DNA of 64,000 bases from Kocuria marina (GCA_014652975.1 BMZV01000002.1:1-64000); one strand, 5' to 3'. Positions 17,792 to 27,092 are shown, numbered from the stretch's first letter. Notes: generated by a model not told the origin, from the sequence alone. Made by a program: numbers and translations.

Positions 17792-19324
17792 TCAGAAGAT
17801 TCCCTTCGCTGAGGTCTCCAGCTCCACGGCGGCCGTGATGTTCAGCTGCCCGAGCTCCCCGGCACCCAGTTCGGGGACGCGCTGGACCGCGTCCAGGAAC
17901 CGCTCGATCTCCTCCGGGGCCACGATGCCCTCGGCCAGGGTACGGAACTTGGTGATGTACTGCTCCCGCGCGAACGGGCGGGCACCGAGCGGGTGGGCGT
18001 CCGCCACGGCGATCTGGTCCGTGATCACGGTGCCGTCCGTGAGGGTGATCTCCACGGAACCGCCGAACGCCTTCTCGGAGATGTCCAGGGAGTGGTACCG
18101 GCGGGTCCACTCCGGGTCCTCCTGCGTGGTGACCTTGTGCCACAGCTCCACGGTGTCCTGGCGGGCCGCACGCTCGGGGGAGTAGGAGTCCACGTGGTGC
18201 CACGCGCCGTCCTGCAGGGCCACGGTGAAGATGTACGGGATCGAGTGGTCAAGGGTCTCACGCGACGCCGTGGGATCGTACTTCTGGGGGTCGTTGGCCC
18301 CGGAACCGATCACGTAGTGGGTGTGGTGGGAGGACTTGATGAGCACCGAGGCCACGTTGGCGGGGTCGGTGACCTCCGGGTGCTCGCGGTGCAGCTTGCG
18401 CGCCAGGTCGATCCACGCCTGGGCCTGGTACTCCGCCGAGTGCTCCTTGGTGTACGTGTCCAGGATTGCGCGCTTGGGCTCACCCGGGGCCGGCAGGGGC
18501 ACCGTGTAGCGGGCCTCCGGGCCCGAGAGCAGCCACGCGATCACGCCGTCCTCGCCCTCGTAGATGGGGGTCGGGGAGGTCTGCCCGCGCATTGCGCGGT
18601 CCACGGCCTCGACCGCCATCTTCCCGGCGAAGGCGGGCGCGTGGGCCTTCCACGTGGAGATCTCGCCCTTGCGGGACTGCCGGGTCTGGGTGGTCGTGTG
18701 CAGTGCCTGACCGATCGCCTGGAAGATGGTCTCGGTGTCCAGGCCGAGCAGCGTGCCGATGCCCGCGGCGGCGGACGGACCGATGTGCGCAATGTGGTCG
18801 ATCTTGTGCTCGTGCAGGCACATGCCCTTGACCAGGTCCACCTGGATCTCGTACCCGGTGGCGATCGCGCGCACGAGGTCCTCGCCCGAGCTGCCCACGT
18901 GCTGCGCGACGGCCAGGATGGGCGGGATGTTGTCCCCGGGGTGGGAGTACTCCGCGGCCAGGAACGTGTCGTGGTAGTCCAGCTCGCGCACGGCCACGCC
19001 GTTGGCCCACGCGGCCCACTCGGGGGAGACCGCGGCGTCGTCGTCCGGGGCGCCGTAGAGCAGCGCGCCGGTGCCCGAGAAGCCGCCGCCGTCGACGACC
19101 CGGTGGCACAGGGCCTGCGAGCGCGCGGAGACGATGGGCCCGCGGTTGAGGGAGGCCACGGCCACGGAGGCGTTGTCGATGATCCGGTTGATGACCATGT
19201 CCACGACCTCGGGCTCCACGGCCACCGGGTCGGTCGCGACGCTCGCGAGCTTGTGGGCGAGCTGCTCCTCGCGGGGCAGTTCCTCCTTGGACGAGTATGT
19301 GCGCACGGTGTGTTCGACGGTCAC
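17792..19324 (-). CDS. prpD: 2-methylcitrate dehydratase (MmgE/PrpD family)
   Basis: 510 residues from a GTG at 19324 ([21 protein letters not shown]) with GAAAGGA just upstream. It dehydrates 2-methylcitrate to 2-methyl-cis-aconitate. Family landmarks are the [26 protein letters not shown]-type helical region, [17 protein letters not shown] and the long C-terminal domain ending in [20 protein letters not shown]. First structural gene of the prpDBC set, 77 bases downstream of the GntR gene on the same strand. Confidence 0.95.
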   Translation of the reverse strand: MTVEHTVRTYSSKEELPREEQLAHKLASVATDPVAVEPEVVDMVINRIIDNASVAVASLNRGPIVSARSQALCHRVVDGGGFSGTGALLYGAPDDDAAVSPEWAAWANGVAVRELDYHDTFLAAEYSHPGDNIPPILAVAQHVGSSGEDLVRAIATGYEIQVDLVKGMCLHEHKIDHIAHIGPSAAAGIGTLLGLDTETIFQAIGQALHTTTQTRQSRKGEISTWKAHAPAFAGKMAVEAVDRAMRGQTSPTPIYEGEDGVIAWLLSGPEARYTVPLPAPGEPKRAILDTYTKEHSAEYQAQAWIDLARKLHREHPEVTDPANVASVLIKSSHHTHYVIGSGANDPQKYDPTASRETLDHSIPYIFTVALQDGAWHHVDSYSPERAARQDTVELWHKVTTQEDPEWTRRYHSLDISEKAFGGSVEITLTDGTVITDQIAVADAHPLGARPFAREQYITKFRTLAEGIVAPEEIERFLDAVQRVPELGAGELGQLNITAAVELETSAKGIF

Positions 19325-19384
19325 GGGCGTTCCTTTCGCTGCGAGGTGTCTCTGGGATGTCTCCGCGGGCTTGCGGATGGTTCG

Positions 19385-19398
19385 TGGGGCGTACGCCC
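19385..19398. promoter_or_regulatory. 14-base palindrome between gntR and prpD
   Basis: GGGGCGTACGCCCC is a perfect palindrome just after the gntR stop and 61 bases before the prpD start. It could be a short terminator stem (no unpaired loop if fully paired, so weak) or an operator. It does not resemble the TGTATACA boxes upstream of gntR. Confidence 0.3.
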
Positions 19399-19401
19399 CG
19401 G

Positions 19402-20061
19402 TCAGGAGGCCTCCGGGCGGGCCCGCGCGAGCGCGGGGGAGCCGAGGGCCTTGCTCAGGGCGTTCTTCAGGTGCACGCGCGTGGTCGCGACGGCCAGGGG
19501 TGCGTCCCCGTGCGCGATCGCGCGGGCGATCGCCTCGTGTTCGGCGGCCGCGGCGGCCAGCCGCTGCGGATCGGAGGTGGCGAGCCGGCGCACGCGGGCG
19601 AGGTGCAGACGCACGTTCTCGAGGGCCTGTTGCAGGTAGGGGTTGCCCGCGGCGGCGTCGATCTGTTCGTCCATGCGGTCCACGAGATCGTAGTACGCAG
19701 GGTGGTCGGGGTCGTCCGAGAGCCGCTCCGCCGCGTGGGACAGTTCGTCCGCGAGCGCTCGGAACGTCTCTGGGTCGCCGCGCTGGGCAGCGAGTTCGGC
19801 GGCCCGGCAGTCGAGCGTGTCGCGCAATTCGTAGAGGGCGCGCACGTCGTCCGCAGACAGGGCGCTGACGACGACGCCGCGGCCGTTGTGCGGCTCGGTG
19901 AGCCCGTCCGCGGTGAGCCGGGACAGCGCTTCGCGCACGGGGGTGCGGGAGATGCCGAGCCGTTCGGAGAGGTCCACTTCGCCCAGGACCTGCCCGGGGA
20001 CCAGGCGCCACGACACGATGTCCGCGCGCAGTTCGCGGTAGGCACGCTCACCCGCTCGCAT
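19402..20061 (-). CDS. GntR-family regulator (FadR/FCD type) of the propionate genes
   Basis: 219 residues from the ATG at 20061, backed by a strong AGGAGGAG site. The N-terminal winged HTH ([21 protein letters not shown]...[29 protein letters not shown]) is textbook GntR. Residues about 85-210 form the helical FCD effector domain with conserved His positions that usually bind a metal and a small carboxylate. By context it should control prpDBC and divergent prpE, probably through the TGTATACA boxes in front of it. In the family the ligand is often the pathway acid; 2-methylcitrate is a guess here. Confidence 0.9.
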   Translation of the reverse strand: MRAGERAYRELRADIVSWRLVPGQVLGEVDLSERLGISRTPVREALSRLTADGLTEPHNGRGVVVSALSADDVRALYELRDTLDCRAAELAAQRGDPETFRALADELSHAAERLSDDPDHPAYYDLVDRMDEQIDAAAGNPYLQQALENVRLHLARVRRLATSDPQRLAAAAAEHEAIARAIAHGDAPLAVATTRVHLKNALSKALGSPALARARPEAS

Positions 20062-20092
20062 GGCTCCTCCTGAAGATCGAAAGTTCTTCCAG

Positions 20093-20164
20093 TGTATACA
20101 CGAGCCCGTCATGCGCCAAGAGTTTTCCGGGACTGAAGAGGAAGTTACGCATCGTGTGTATACA
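20093..20164. promoter_or_regulatory. Paired TGTATACA operator candidates in the gntR/prpE divergent promoter
   Basis: Two copies of the 8-base palindrome TGTATACA lie at 20093-20100 and 20157-20164, 64 bases apart, about six helical turns. The core GTATAC with flanking T/A matches the style of operators bound by FadR-type GntR proteins (T-GTnnnAC-A). One copy sits 32 bases before the gntR start, the other 77 bases before the prpE start, so a single regulator could control both directions and might loop. Confidence 0.7.
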
Positions 20165-20240
20165 AAGCTCTTGTTTTGTGTGATCAGGGACACTATCCTG
20201 GTGGCACCGATCCTCACCACGACCACCCGCGGAGGAAGCC

Positions 20241-22163
20241 ATGTCCGAGGCCACGTACGCATCCGTCTACCGTTCCAGCGTGGAGGACCCCGAGCGGTTC
20301 TGGCTCGACGCCGCCGACGCCGTGGACTGGGTGAGCCCACCCACCCGCGCACTCGACGACTCCGCCGCACCCCTCTACCGGTGGTTCCCGGACGGGGAGC
20401 TCAATACGTGCGTCAACGCCGTGGACCGTCACGTGGCCGCGGGGCACGGGGAGCGCACGGCATTGATCTACGACTCCGCCGTGCTGGACACCCAGGAACA
20501 CATCACGTACGCGCAGCTGCAGGAGCGCGTGGCCCGCTTCGCCGGTGCGCTCGTCGCCCAGGGTGTGACCAAGGGGGACCGGGTACTGCTCTACATGCCC
20601 ATGATCGCGGAGTCCCTGATCGCGATGCTCGCGTGCGCGCGACTGGGTGCGGTGCACTCCGTCGTGTTCGGGGGTTTCGCCCCCAAGGAACTGGCGAGCC
20701 GGATCGACGACTCCGCCCCGGTGGTCGTCGTCACCGCGTCCGGTGGCGTGGAGCCCAAGCGCCGGATCGAGTACCTGCCCGCGATCGAGGAGGCCCTGCA
20801 GTTGAGCGACCACGCGCCGTCGGCGGTGCTCGTGCACGAACGGGACGGTTTCGTCACGACCGTGGCCCAGGCGCGCGAGCGGGCCGGCGACGGCGGGCCC
20901 GCGTGGCTGTCGTGGACCGAGGCGCAGGACGGCGTGACGCCCGCGGAGCCCGTGACGGTCAAGGCCACCGACCCGCTCTACATCCTCTACACCTCCGGCA
21001 CCACGGGCACCCCCAAGGGCGTGGTGCGGGACAACGGCGGGCACGCGGTGGCCCTGAGCTGGTCCATGCGCAACATCTACGACATCGGCGCCGGGGACGT
21101 GATGTGGACCGCCTCGGACGTGGGATGGGTCGTGGGCCACTCCTACATCGTCTACGGGCCCCTGTTGGCCGGCGCGACCACCGTGGTCTACGAGGGCAAG
21201 CCCGTGGGCACCCCGGACGCCGGGGCCTTCTGGAAGCGCGTGGCCGAGCACGGCGTCAAGGTGCTGTTCACCGCCCCCACGGCGCTGCGCGCGATCCGCA
21301 AGGCCGATCCGCAGGGGGACCTGGTGCGCGACTACGACATCTCCTCGCTGCAGACGCTGTTCGTGGCCGGTGAGCGACTGGACCCGGAGACCCACCGCTG
21401 GGCCTCGGACGTGCTCAGGGTGCCCGTGGTGGACCACTGGTGGCAGACCGAGACCGGGTGGGCCATCTGCGCCAACCCCTTCGGGATCGAGAAGCTGCCA
21501 ATAGTGTCGGGCTCGCCCACGGTCCCCGTGCCCGGGTTCAACGTGGAGATCCTCGATCCCGTGGGTGAGCCGTTGGGTCCGGGGGAAGAGGGCAACATCG
21601 CGGTGCGGCTGCCCCTGCCGCCGGGCACCCTGGTGACCCTGTGGCGCAACGACGAGCGGTTCGTGTCCTCCTACCTCTCGGCGTTCCCGGGCTACTACGC
21701 CACGGGGGACTCGGGCTACATCGATGAGAACGGGTACGTGTTCGTGATGGGCCGCACCGACGACGTCATCAACGTCTCCGGGCACCGGTTGTCCACGGGG
21801 CACATGGAGCAGGTCGTGGCGACCCACCCGGACGTGGCCGAGTGCGCGGTGATCGGTGTGAACGATCCCCTCAAGGGTCAGCGCCCCAGCGGGTATGTGG
21901 TGCTCAAGACCGGATCGGACATCGAACCCCAGAAGCTGCGCGAAGACCTTGTGGGCATGGTGCGTTCGCAGATAGGGCCCGTGGCGGACTTCAAGGACGT
22001 GGCCGTGGTGGACGCCCTGCCCAAGACCCGCTCGGGGAAGATCCTGCGCAAGACCATGCGTCAGATGGCGGACGGGGAGAAGTACACGGTGCCCTCGACC
22101 ATCGAGGACGATTCCGTACTTGAGGCGCTGCACGCCGTGCTGGCACCGCGCGAGCAGGGGTAG
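20241..22163 (+). CDS. prpE: Propionyl-CoA synthetase (acyl-CoA synthetase family)
   Basis: A 640-residue ANL-superfamily enzyme that activates propionate with ATP and CoA. The ATP-binding P-loop YTSGTTGTPKG is near residue 250, the core GDSGYIDENGYVFVMGRTDD hinge is present, and the C-terminal lysine segment KTRSGKILRKTMRQM is near residue 600; this Lys is commonly regulated by acetylation. GGAGGAAG precedes the ATG. Divergent from gntR-prpDBC, so one regulator can match activation to the cycle. PrpE is preferred over AcsA by context and by the GLXG-poor N-terminus; acetate use cannot be excluded. Confidence 0.93.
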   Translation: MSEATYASVYRSSVEDPERFWLDAADAVDWVSPPTRALDDSAAPLYRWFPDGELNTCVNAVDRHVAAGHGERTALIYDSAVLDTQEHITYAQLQERVARFAGALVAQGVTKGDRVLLYMPMIAESLIAMLACARLGAVHSVVFGGFAPKELASRIDDSAPVVVVTASGGVEPKRRIEYLPAIEEALQLSDHAPSAVLVHERDGFVTTVAQARERAGDGGPAWLSWTEAQDGVTPAEPVTVKATDPLYILYTSGTTGTPKGVVRDNGGHAVALSWSMRNIYDIGAGDVMWTASDVGWVVGHSYIVYGPLLAGATTVVYEGKPVGTPDAGAFWKRVAEHGVKVLFTAPTALRAIRKADPQGDLVRDYDISSLQTLFVAGERLDPETHRWASDVLRVPVVDHWWQTETGWAICANPFGIEKLPIVSGSPTVPVPGFNVEILDPVGEPLGPGEEGNIAVRLPLPPGTLVTLWRNDERFVSSYLSAFPGYYATGDSGYIDENGYVFVMGRTDDVINVSGHRLSTGHMEQVVATHPDVAECAVIGVNDPLKGQRPSGYVVLKTGSDIEPQKLREDLVGMVRSQIGPVADFKDVAVVDALPKTRSGKILRKTMRQMADGEKYTVPSTIEDDSVLEALHAVLAPREQG

Positions 22164-22235
22164 CGGCTCGCGCGGACCGACAGGATCCGCGCGGGCACTC
22201 CGCAGTCGCGTAGACACTCTGACTCCGCACAAACA

Positions 22236-22273
22236 CTCCCCGCCCGCGCGGTCAAGGACCGCTCGCGGGGTGT
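22236..22273. terminator. Imperfect hairpin after prpE
   Basis: CTCCCCGC...GCGGTC pairs with GACCGC...GCGGGG across an AAG loop, with a two-base bulge on the left arm. It lies about 75 bases past the prpE stop on the same strand and is the only candidate terminator for that gene. Confidence 0.5.
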
Positions 22274-22337
22274 TGCCACCCGCCGTCCGGTGACTCGGCA
22301 GGTGCGGTGGACGGGGGCCCAGGCCCTCGCCCTGAGT

Positions 22338-22930
22338 ATGAGCAGACGGCTCGTGGCTCTGGAAGTCCTGCGCGGCCTGGCGCTCCTGGGCACCCTGTTG
22401 ACCAACATCTGGCTCTTCTCGAGCTCGTCCGTAAGCAGTCTCGCGGCCCTGGTGGTCGCGGCGGTGCTGGCCACGAGTCCCCAGGCCTAGAAGATCTGGC
22501 TCTGGATCGGCCTGGCGCTGCACGCCGTGATGATCACGGTGCTCACCCTGCTGCCGGGCCAGTCCTCGAGCCGTTCGTCCATCGGCGCCGGCGATCCTGG
22601 GCGCCGTCGGCAACGGCGGCGGTGGGCTGCGCAACACCGAGTCGTACGGGGGATGGTCGCGGAAGGCCTGGAGACCTTCGTGGCCGTGCGCTTCGAGATC
22701 CCCATCATGTTCACGATGGGTCTGGGCCTGTTCCTCGTGGGCGCCTTGGGGTTCCTGGTGGGCCTGCCCCTGGACATCGCGTGCCGCACCCTGTGGGCGG
22801 AAACCACGAGCTCCCTGTCCCGTTACGGGACCTCGTCCATGGTGGCCTTCGGCGTGCTCGGGCTGGTGGCCGCGTTCTACGCGCGCCGTACCCGCACCGG
22901 GGCCCCTGAAGATGCTGAGGCACCGCGCGC
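22338..22930 (+). pseudogene. Decayed DUF418 (YeiB-like) membrane protein gene
   Basis: The frame opens MSRRLVALEVLRGLALLGTL and continues LTNIW, the hallmark N-terminus of DUF418/YeiB membrane proteins. An in-frame TAG stops it at 22488-22490. The same frame then resumes with hydrophobic KIWLWIGLALHAVMITVLTLLPG, loses sense near 22570-22650 (one frame over, a coherent GAVGNGGGGLRNTESYGGW appears) and recovers in FEIPIMFTMGLGLFLVGALGF. The remnant is about half the usual ~400 residues. So it combines a nonsense codon, a frameshift and probable deletion. Family call rests on the N-terminal motif only. Confidence 0.65.
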
Positions 22931-22966
22931 ACCGCGGGCTCGTGGCCAGGGTCCACGTCCCGCTCT

Positions 22967-22993
22967 CACGACGGCGCCGCGAGCGCCGTCGTG
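22967..22993. terminator. Hairpin after the decayed membrane gene
   Basis: CACGACGGCGC (22967-22977) pairs perfectly with GCGCCGTCGTG (22983-22993) around a five-base loop. It lies at the end of the remnant coding region and is probably its surviving terminator. Confidence 0.7.
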
Positions 22994-23056
22994 CCCGCGC
23001 GGAAAGCAGCGCCGTGACCTCCGAGTAGTCCCCCCCCACGACCGATCGACCACGTG

Positions 23057-23092
23057 ACGGGTGGCGCCGCTGGGTTCAGCGGCGCCACCCGT
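23057..23092. terminator. Terminator hairpin overlapping the response-regulator stop
   Basis: A 15-base perfect stem (23057-23071 with 23078-23092) with loop GGGTTC. The stop codon of the minus-strand regulator is at 23076-23078, in the loop and first base of the arm, so the last codons form one arm. Ribosomes finishing the gene would cover the hairpin. Confidence 0.8.
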
Positions 23093-23774
23093 ATTCCAGT
23101 TCGGGGCGCCCGGGGGTGCCGTGTCGCGCCCGCCGCTCCACGGATCCCGCCGCGCACAGGTGCTCGAGGTAACGCCGCGCGGTCACGCGGGCCAGCCCCA
23201 GTTCACGGGCGAGCTCACCCGCGGAGTGGTAGTCGGGGGCCTCCCGCAGGAAGCCGGCGACCGCTTCGAGGGTGTCGGGAGCGAGACCCTTGGGCGGCGC
23301 GGGAGCGGGGCGAGCAACCAGGGCGGCGAAGATCCGGTCGAGCTCCGCTTGCTCGATCGCGGCGTCGTCCGGCGTGGCCGCCGCGAGCACCCGGTGGTAC
23401 GCGGCGTAGGCCTCGAGCTTGCGCCGCAGCTCGTCGAACGTGAACGGTTTCACGAGGTAGCCCACCACCCCCACCGCGGTGGCGTCCCGCACCGTGGCCA
23501 CGTCCCGGTGTGCGGTGACGATCAGCAGGTCCACGGCCGCGCGCTGTGCTCGCAGGGCCCGGGCCACCTCGAGCCCGGAGATGTCCGGGAGCGTGAGGTC
23601 CAGCAGTACGAGGTCCACCGGGGCCGACGACGCCGCCCGCTCCCGCACCGCGCGCACGGCCGCCGTGCCGTTGCGCGCGACCCCTGCCACCTCGAATCCC
23701 GCGCAGCGGGCCACGTACTCGGCGTGCGCGGACGCCGTCAGGGCTTCGTCGTCCACCACGAGCACGCGGATCAT
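23076..23774 (-). CDS. Response regulator, CitB/DcuR family
   Basis: 232 residues. Receiver: VLVVDDEAL with acidic pocket, phosphoacceptor Asp in LVLLDLTLPDISG, Thr in IVTAHRD, Lys in GYLVKPFTFDELRRKL. The C-terminus is a CitB-type helix-turn-helix (SAGELARELGLARVTARRYLEHL). The family responds to extracellular C4-dicarboxylates or citrate and activates their transport genes. The ATG overlaps the kinase stop by four bases. The natural target is the divergent carrier gene at 25662. Confidence 0.93.
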   Translation of the reverse strand: MIRVLVVDDEALTASAHAEYVARCAGFEVAGVARNGTAAVRAVRERAASSAPVDLVLLDLTLPDISGLEVARALRAQRAAVDLLIVTAHRDVATVRDATAVGVVGYLVKPFTFDELRRKLEAYAAYHRVLAAATPDDAAIEQAELDRIFAALVARPAPAPPKGLAPDTLEAVAGFLREAPDYHSAGELARELGLARVTARRYLEHLCAAGSVERRARHGTPGRPELEYGWRR

Positions 23775-25489
23775 CGGTTCTCCTTCCGATCGAGGGCGGG
23801 GTGCTGCGCGGGGATGTCCACCGAGAACACGGCGCCCGCCTCGTGGGACACCGTGAGTTCTGTACCCCAGCCCTCCACCGCCCGGCGCACGACGTCCAGG
23901 CCCACCCCGCGGGGTGCGTCCGTGGCGGGCTTGGTGGTGACCCCGGGGTCGAAGAGCCGCTCCCGCACGTCCGGTCGGATGCCGGGCCCGTTGTCGGCGA
24001 CCGTGAGGTGCAAGAACCGCCCGTCTCGGGACGGGACGAGTTCCACCTCCACGGTGGGCGGTTCGTCGCCCGGACGTTCGTCCCGTTCGACATCGCTGAC
24101 CGCATCCACGGCATTGTCGACGAGGTTGCCGAGGACGCTCACGAGCTCGGAGGGGTCCACGGCGAGCGGTGGCACCCGCTCGTGGGTCACGACCACCAGT
24201 TCCACGCCGCGTTCGTGGGCCGTGGCGGTCTTACCCGCGAGCAATGCCGCGACGTACGGGTCCTCGATCTCTCGGGCGGTCTCACCCAATCGCACTGACC
24301 CCTCGAGGGTCGAGGCCGCGAATTCCCGGGCCTGGGGGTAGCGCTCGAGTTCGAGCAGCGAGACCACGGTGTGCATCCGGTTGGCGTGCTCGTGGGTCTG
24401 GGCGCGCAGCCCGGCGGCCATCGTGCGCACGGTGTCCAGCTCGCCGGACATCCTGCTCAGCTCCGTCTGGTCCTGGACCATCAGCACACGCAGCCCGGAG
24501 TCCTCCGAGACCCGGGTGCACGAGGCCACCAGGGTGCGTCCTGCCACGGTGCAGCGTTCGTCCGCGAACGTGCCCGCCCGGGCGAGCAGCTCGGCCACGG
24601 CCGGGGGCACGGGCTCGGCGGCCGGGCGGCGTCGTCGTCGGGCGATCCCGCGTGAACCCGAGAGACCGCGACCGCGTCGTGGGCTCCCGGGGCCGGAGCG
24701 GGCGTTGTCGTACGGCTCGAAGCGGGCGTCCTCCGGCGAGGAGCCGCGCTGCTCGCCGGGGGTGACGCCGAGCAGCTCACCGGCGCGCGTGTTGCTCAGC
24801 ACCGGGCGGTCGGCGGGGTCCAGCAGCACGAGCCCCTCCCGTGCGCGGGACAGCACCGCGCGGTTGAGCGCGAGACCGCGCACGAGGGATTCGGGGGAGC
24901 GCCCGTCCGTGATGCGGTTGAGGTAGCGCGCCACCAGAACGCAGACCACCGAGGCCGCCGCGAGCAGCGCACCCACGATCAGGGCGAGTCCTGGCAGCTC
25001 GTGGCGGCTCTCCGCGGCGATCCGGTTCACGAGCACCCCCGAGGACACGAGTCCGATGATGGTCCCGTCCCGGTCCCGCACGGGCGCGATCGTGCGCACG
25101 GAGGGACCCAGCCGACCCACCTCGGTCGCGGCGTGCACCTCGCCGCGCAGCGCCTGCGAACGGTCGCCCAGGTACTGCTGACCCACGAGGCCCTCGTCGT
25201 GGTGGGTGATCCGGGTGCCGTCCGGGGTCATGATCGTGATGAAGTCCACCGCGGTGTCCCGTTCGAGGGTGCTCGTCAGCTCCTGCAGCCTCGGGTGGGG
25301 GTCGGAGGAGAGCAGTACGTCCCGCACGAACGGATCGTCCACGAGTGTTCCCGTGGCCACCCGCGTGACCGCCTGGGCCTGCTCCGTGACCCGGGTGTGG
25401 GTCTGCCACACCATCACACCGGCCACCACGAGCGAGATGACCACCACGAGCCCCAACTGCAGAGCGAGGAAACGGCGGGCGAGGGACAT
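23771..25489 (-). CDS. Sensor histidine kinase, CitA/DcuS family
   Basis: 572 residues from the ATG at 25489. TM1 is at the start (LALQLGLVVVISLVVAGVMVW), then an extracytoplasmic sensing domain with family marks (FVRDVLLSSDPHPRLQEL, DFITIMTPDGTRITHHD, GLVSSGVLVNRI), TM2 near LALIVGALLAAASVVCVLVA and a cytoplasmic PAS. The phosphoacceptor box is RAQTHEHANRMHTVVSLLEL. The ATPase domain has DNAVDAV and GVGLDVV. About 60 residues of Arg/Gly/Ser/Pro low-complexity sequence interrupt the PAS region, which is unusual. Pairs with the overlapping regulator gene to sense external dicarboxylate or citrate. Confidence 0.93.
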   Translation of the reverse strand: MSLARRFLALQLGLVVVISLVVAGVMVWQTHTRVTEQAQAVTRVATGTLVDDPFVRDVLLSSDPHPRLQELTSTLERDTAVDFITIMTPDGTRITHHDEGLVGQQYLGDRSQALRGEVHAATEVGRLGPSVRTIAPVRDRDGTIIGLVSSGVLVNRIAAESRHELPGLALIVGALLAAASVVCVLVARYLNRITDGRSPESLVRGLALNRAVLSRAREGLVLLDPADRPVLSNTRAGELLGVTPGEQRGSSPEDARFEPYDNARSGPGSPRRGRGLSGSRGIARRRRRPAAEPVPPAVAELLARAGTFADERCTVAGRTLVASCTRVSEDSGLRVLMVQDQTELSRMSGELDTVRTMAAGLRAQTHEHANRMHTVVSLLELERYPQAREFAASTLEGSVRLGETAREIEDPYVAALLAGKTATAHERGVELVVVTHERVPPLAVDPSELVSVLGNLVDNAVDAVSDVERDERPGDEPPTVEVELVPSRDGRFLHLTVADNGPGIRPDVRERLFDPGVTTKPATDAPRGVGLDVVRRAVEGWGTELTVSHEAGAVFSVDIPAQHPALDRKENR

Positions 25490-25551
25490 GGCGGCTCCGA
25501 GCGAATGGTGCGGGTCGTACGGGCGGGCAGCGGGAGGTTCGCGGCGGGCAC

Positions 25552-25623
25552 TGTGATCCCGGTCATGAACGATATGACCACAACGCGACGCGGGCGCGGA
25601 TGGTGCGTGAGGCTGATCACCAT
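25552..25623. promoter_or_regulatory. Candidate operators in the divergent kinase/dctA promoter
   Basis: TGTGA-N6-TCATG at 25552-25567 is nine of ten matches to the CRP/GlxR pattern TGTGA-N6-TCACA, which would link the carrier to carbon status. ATGGTG (25600-25605) and CACCAT (25618-25623) form an inverted repeat with a 12-base spacer, ending 38 bases before the carrier start, a reasonable site for the CitB-type regulator. Both are pattern matches only. Confidence 0.35.
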
Positions 25624-25661
25624 TCCACCACCGAACCACCTCCGATCCGTCAGGAGACACC

Positions 25662-27092
25662 ATGTCAGACACGCGCGTCCGGGGCAGCGTCCCCGGGGGA
25701 GCCCGCGCCGCGGGCGCCGGTCCGCGGAAGAAGGACCGCACCCACTACCTCTACATCTTCGTGATCGCCGGCGTGGTGCTCGGCGCGCTGATCGGGTTGT
25801 TGTTCCCGGACGTCGGTGTGGCGCTGAAGCCGCTCGGCACGGGGTTCATCGCCCTGATTAAGATGATGATCGCGCCAGTGATCTTCTGCACGATCGTGCT
25901 CGGGGTGGGGTCCATCGCCCACGCCGCCACGGTGGGCAAGGTGGGTGGGCTCGCGCTGACCTACTTCATCGTGATGTCCACCTTCGCGCTCGCGATCGGT
26001 CTGGTGGTCGGCAACATCGTCCAGCCCGGATCCGGACTGGACCTGGCCAACGCGCACTACGACTCCTCGGGGCTGGCCTCCGGGGGAGACCACTCGGCCG
26101 AGGGCGGTGCCGTGGGCTTCGTGCTGGGCATCGTCCCCACCACGCTGTTCTCCGCCCTGACCTCCGGGAACATCCTGCAGACCCTGCTGGTCGCGCTGCT
26201 CGTGGGCTTCGCACTGCAGGCCATGGGGGAGTCCGGCAAGCCCGTGCTCAAGGCCGTGACCTACATCCAGGCGCTCGTGTTCCGGCTGCTCATGATGGTC
26301 ATGTGGCTCGCACCCATCGGTGCGCTCGGGGCGATCGCCGCGGTGGTCGGTGCCACCGGCATGAAAGCCATCGTGTCCATGATTGGGCTCATGCTCGCGT
26401 TCTACGTCACGTGCATCCTGTTCATCGTGGTGGTCCTGGGGTTGATCCTCAAGCTCGTCTCCGGGGTCAACATCTTCTCGCTCATGAGGTACCTGGCCCG
26501 CGAGTACCTGCTGATCTTCTCCACGTCCTCCTCCGAGGCGGCCCTGCCGCGGTTGATCGCCAAGATGGAGCACCTGGGTGTGTCCAAGCCGGTCGTGGGT
26601 GTGGTGGTGCCCACGGGTTACTCGTTCAACCTGGACGGCACCGCGATCTACCTGACCATGGGCGCGCTGTTCGTCGCGGACGCCATGGGCAAGCCGCTGG
26701 CGCTGGGGGAGCAGATCACGCTGCTGCTGTTCATGATCATCGCGTCCAAGGGTGCGGCCGGTGTCTCCGGCGCGGGCATCGCCACACTGGCCGCCGGCCT
26801 GCAGTCCCACCGCCCGGACCTCGTGGACGGCGTGGGATTGATCGTGGGGATCGACCGCTTCATGTCCGAGGCCCGCGCCCTGACCAACTTCTCCGGTAAC
26901 GCGGTGGCCACCCTGGTGCTGGGCACGTGGGTCAAGCAGGTGGACAAGGACCGGGTGCGCCGGGTGCTCTCGGGTGCCGAGCCCTTCGACGAGGAATCCC
27001 TCACGGTGGACCCGCACGGCTCCCCGACCGCCCCGGAGCAGGCCCTCGAGGGACATCCGGAATCCCGGCCCGTGACCCCGCGGGAGCACTGA
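25662..27092 (+). CDS. dctA: C4-dicarboxylate:cation symporter (DctA-like)
   Basis: A 476-residue inner-membrane carrier for succinate, fumarate and malate with H+ or Na+. Landmarks are FIALIKMMIAPVIFCTIVLGVGSI in the first half, the serine-rich hairpin FSTSSSEAALPRLIAKME, the GYSFNLDGTAIYLTMGALFVADA segment and the tip GAAGVSGAGIATLA. The ATG follows AGGAG. About 25 Gly/Ala/Arg-rich residues precede TM1, and the acidic tail past residue 430 is not conserved. Divergent from the CitA/DcuS-type pair, fitting inducible dicarboxylate uptake. Confidence 0.94.
   Translation: MSDTRVRGSVPGGARAAGAGPRKKDRTHYLYIFVIAGVVLGALIGLLFPDVGVALKPLGTGFIALIKMMIAPVIFCTIVLGVGSIAHAATVGKVGGLALTYFIVMSTFALAIGLVVGNIVQPGSGLDLANAHYDSSGLASGGDHSAEGGAVGFVLGIVPTTLFSALTSGNILQTLLVALLVGFALQAMGESGKPVLKAVTYIQALVFRLLMMVMWLAPIGALGAIAAVVGATGMKAIVSMIGLMLAFYVTCILFIVVVLGLILKLVSGVNIFSLMRYLAREYLLIFSTSSSEAALPRLIAKMEHLGVSKPVVGVVVPTGYSFNLDGTAIYLTMGALFVADAMGKPLALGEQITLLLFMIIASKGAAGVSGAGIATLAAGLQSHRPDLVDGVGLIVGIDRFMSEARALTNFSGNAVATLVLGTWVKQVDKDRVRRVLSGAEPFDEESLTVDPHGSPTAPEQALEGHPESRPVTPREH

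Noticed and set aside
20214-23039. 941-codon open frame opposite prpE
   Set aside because: His/Gly/Arg-rich antisense artefact of GC-rich codon bias; prpE on the other strand has all family motifs.
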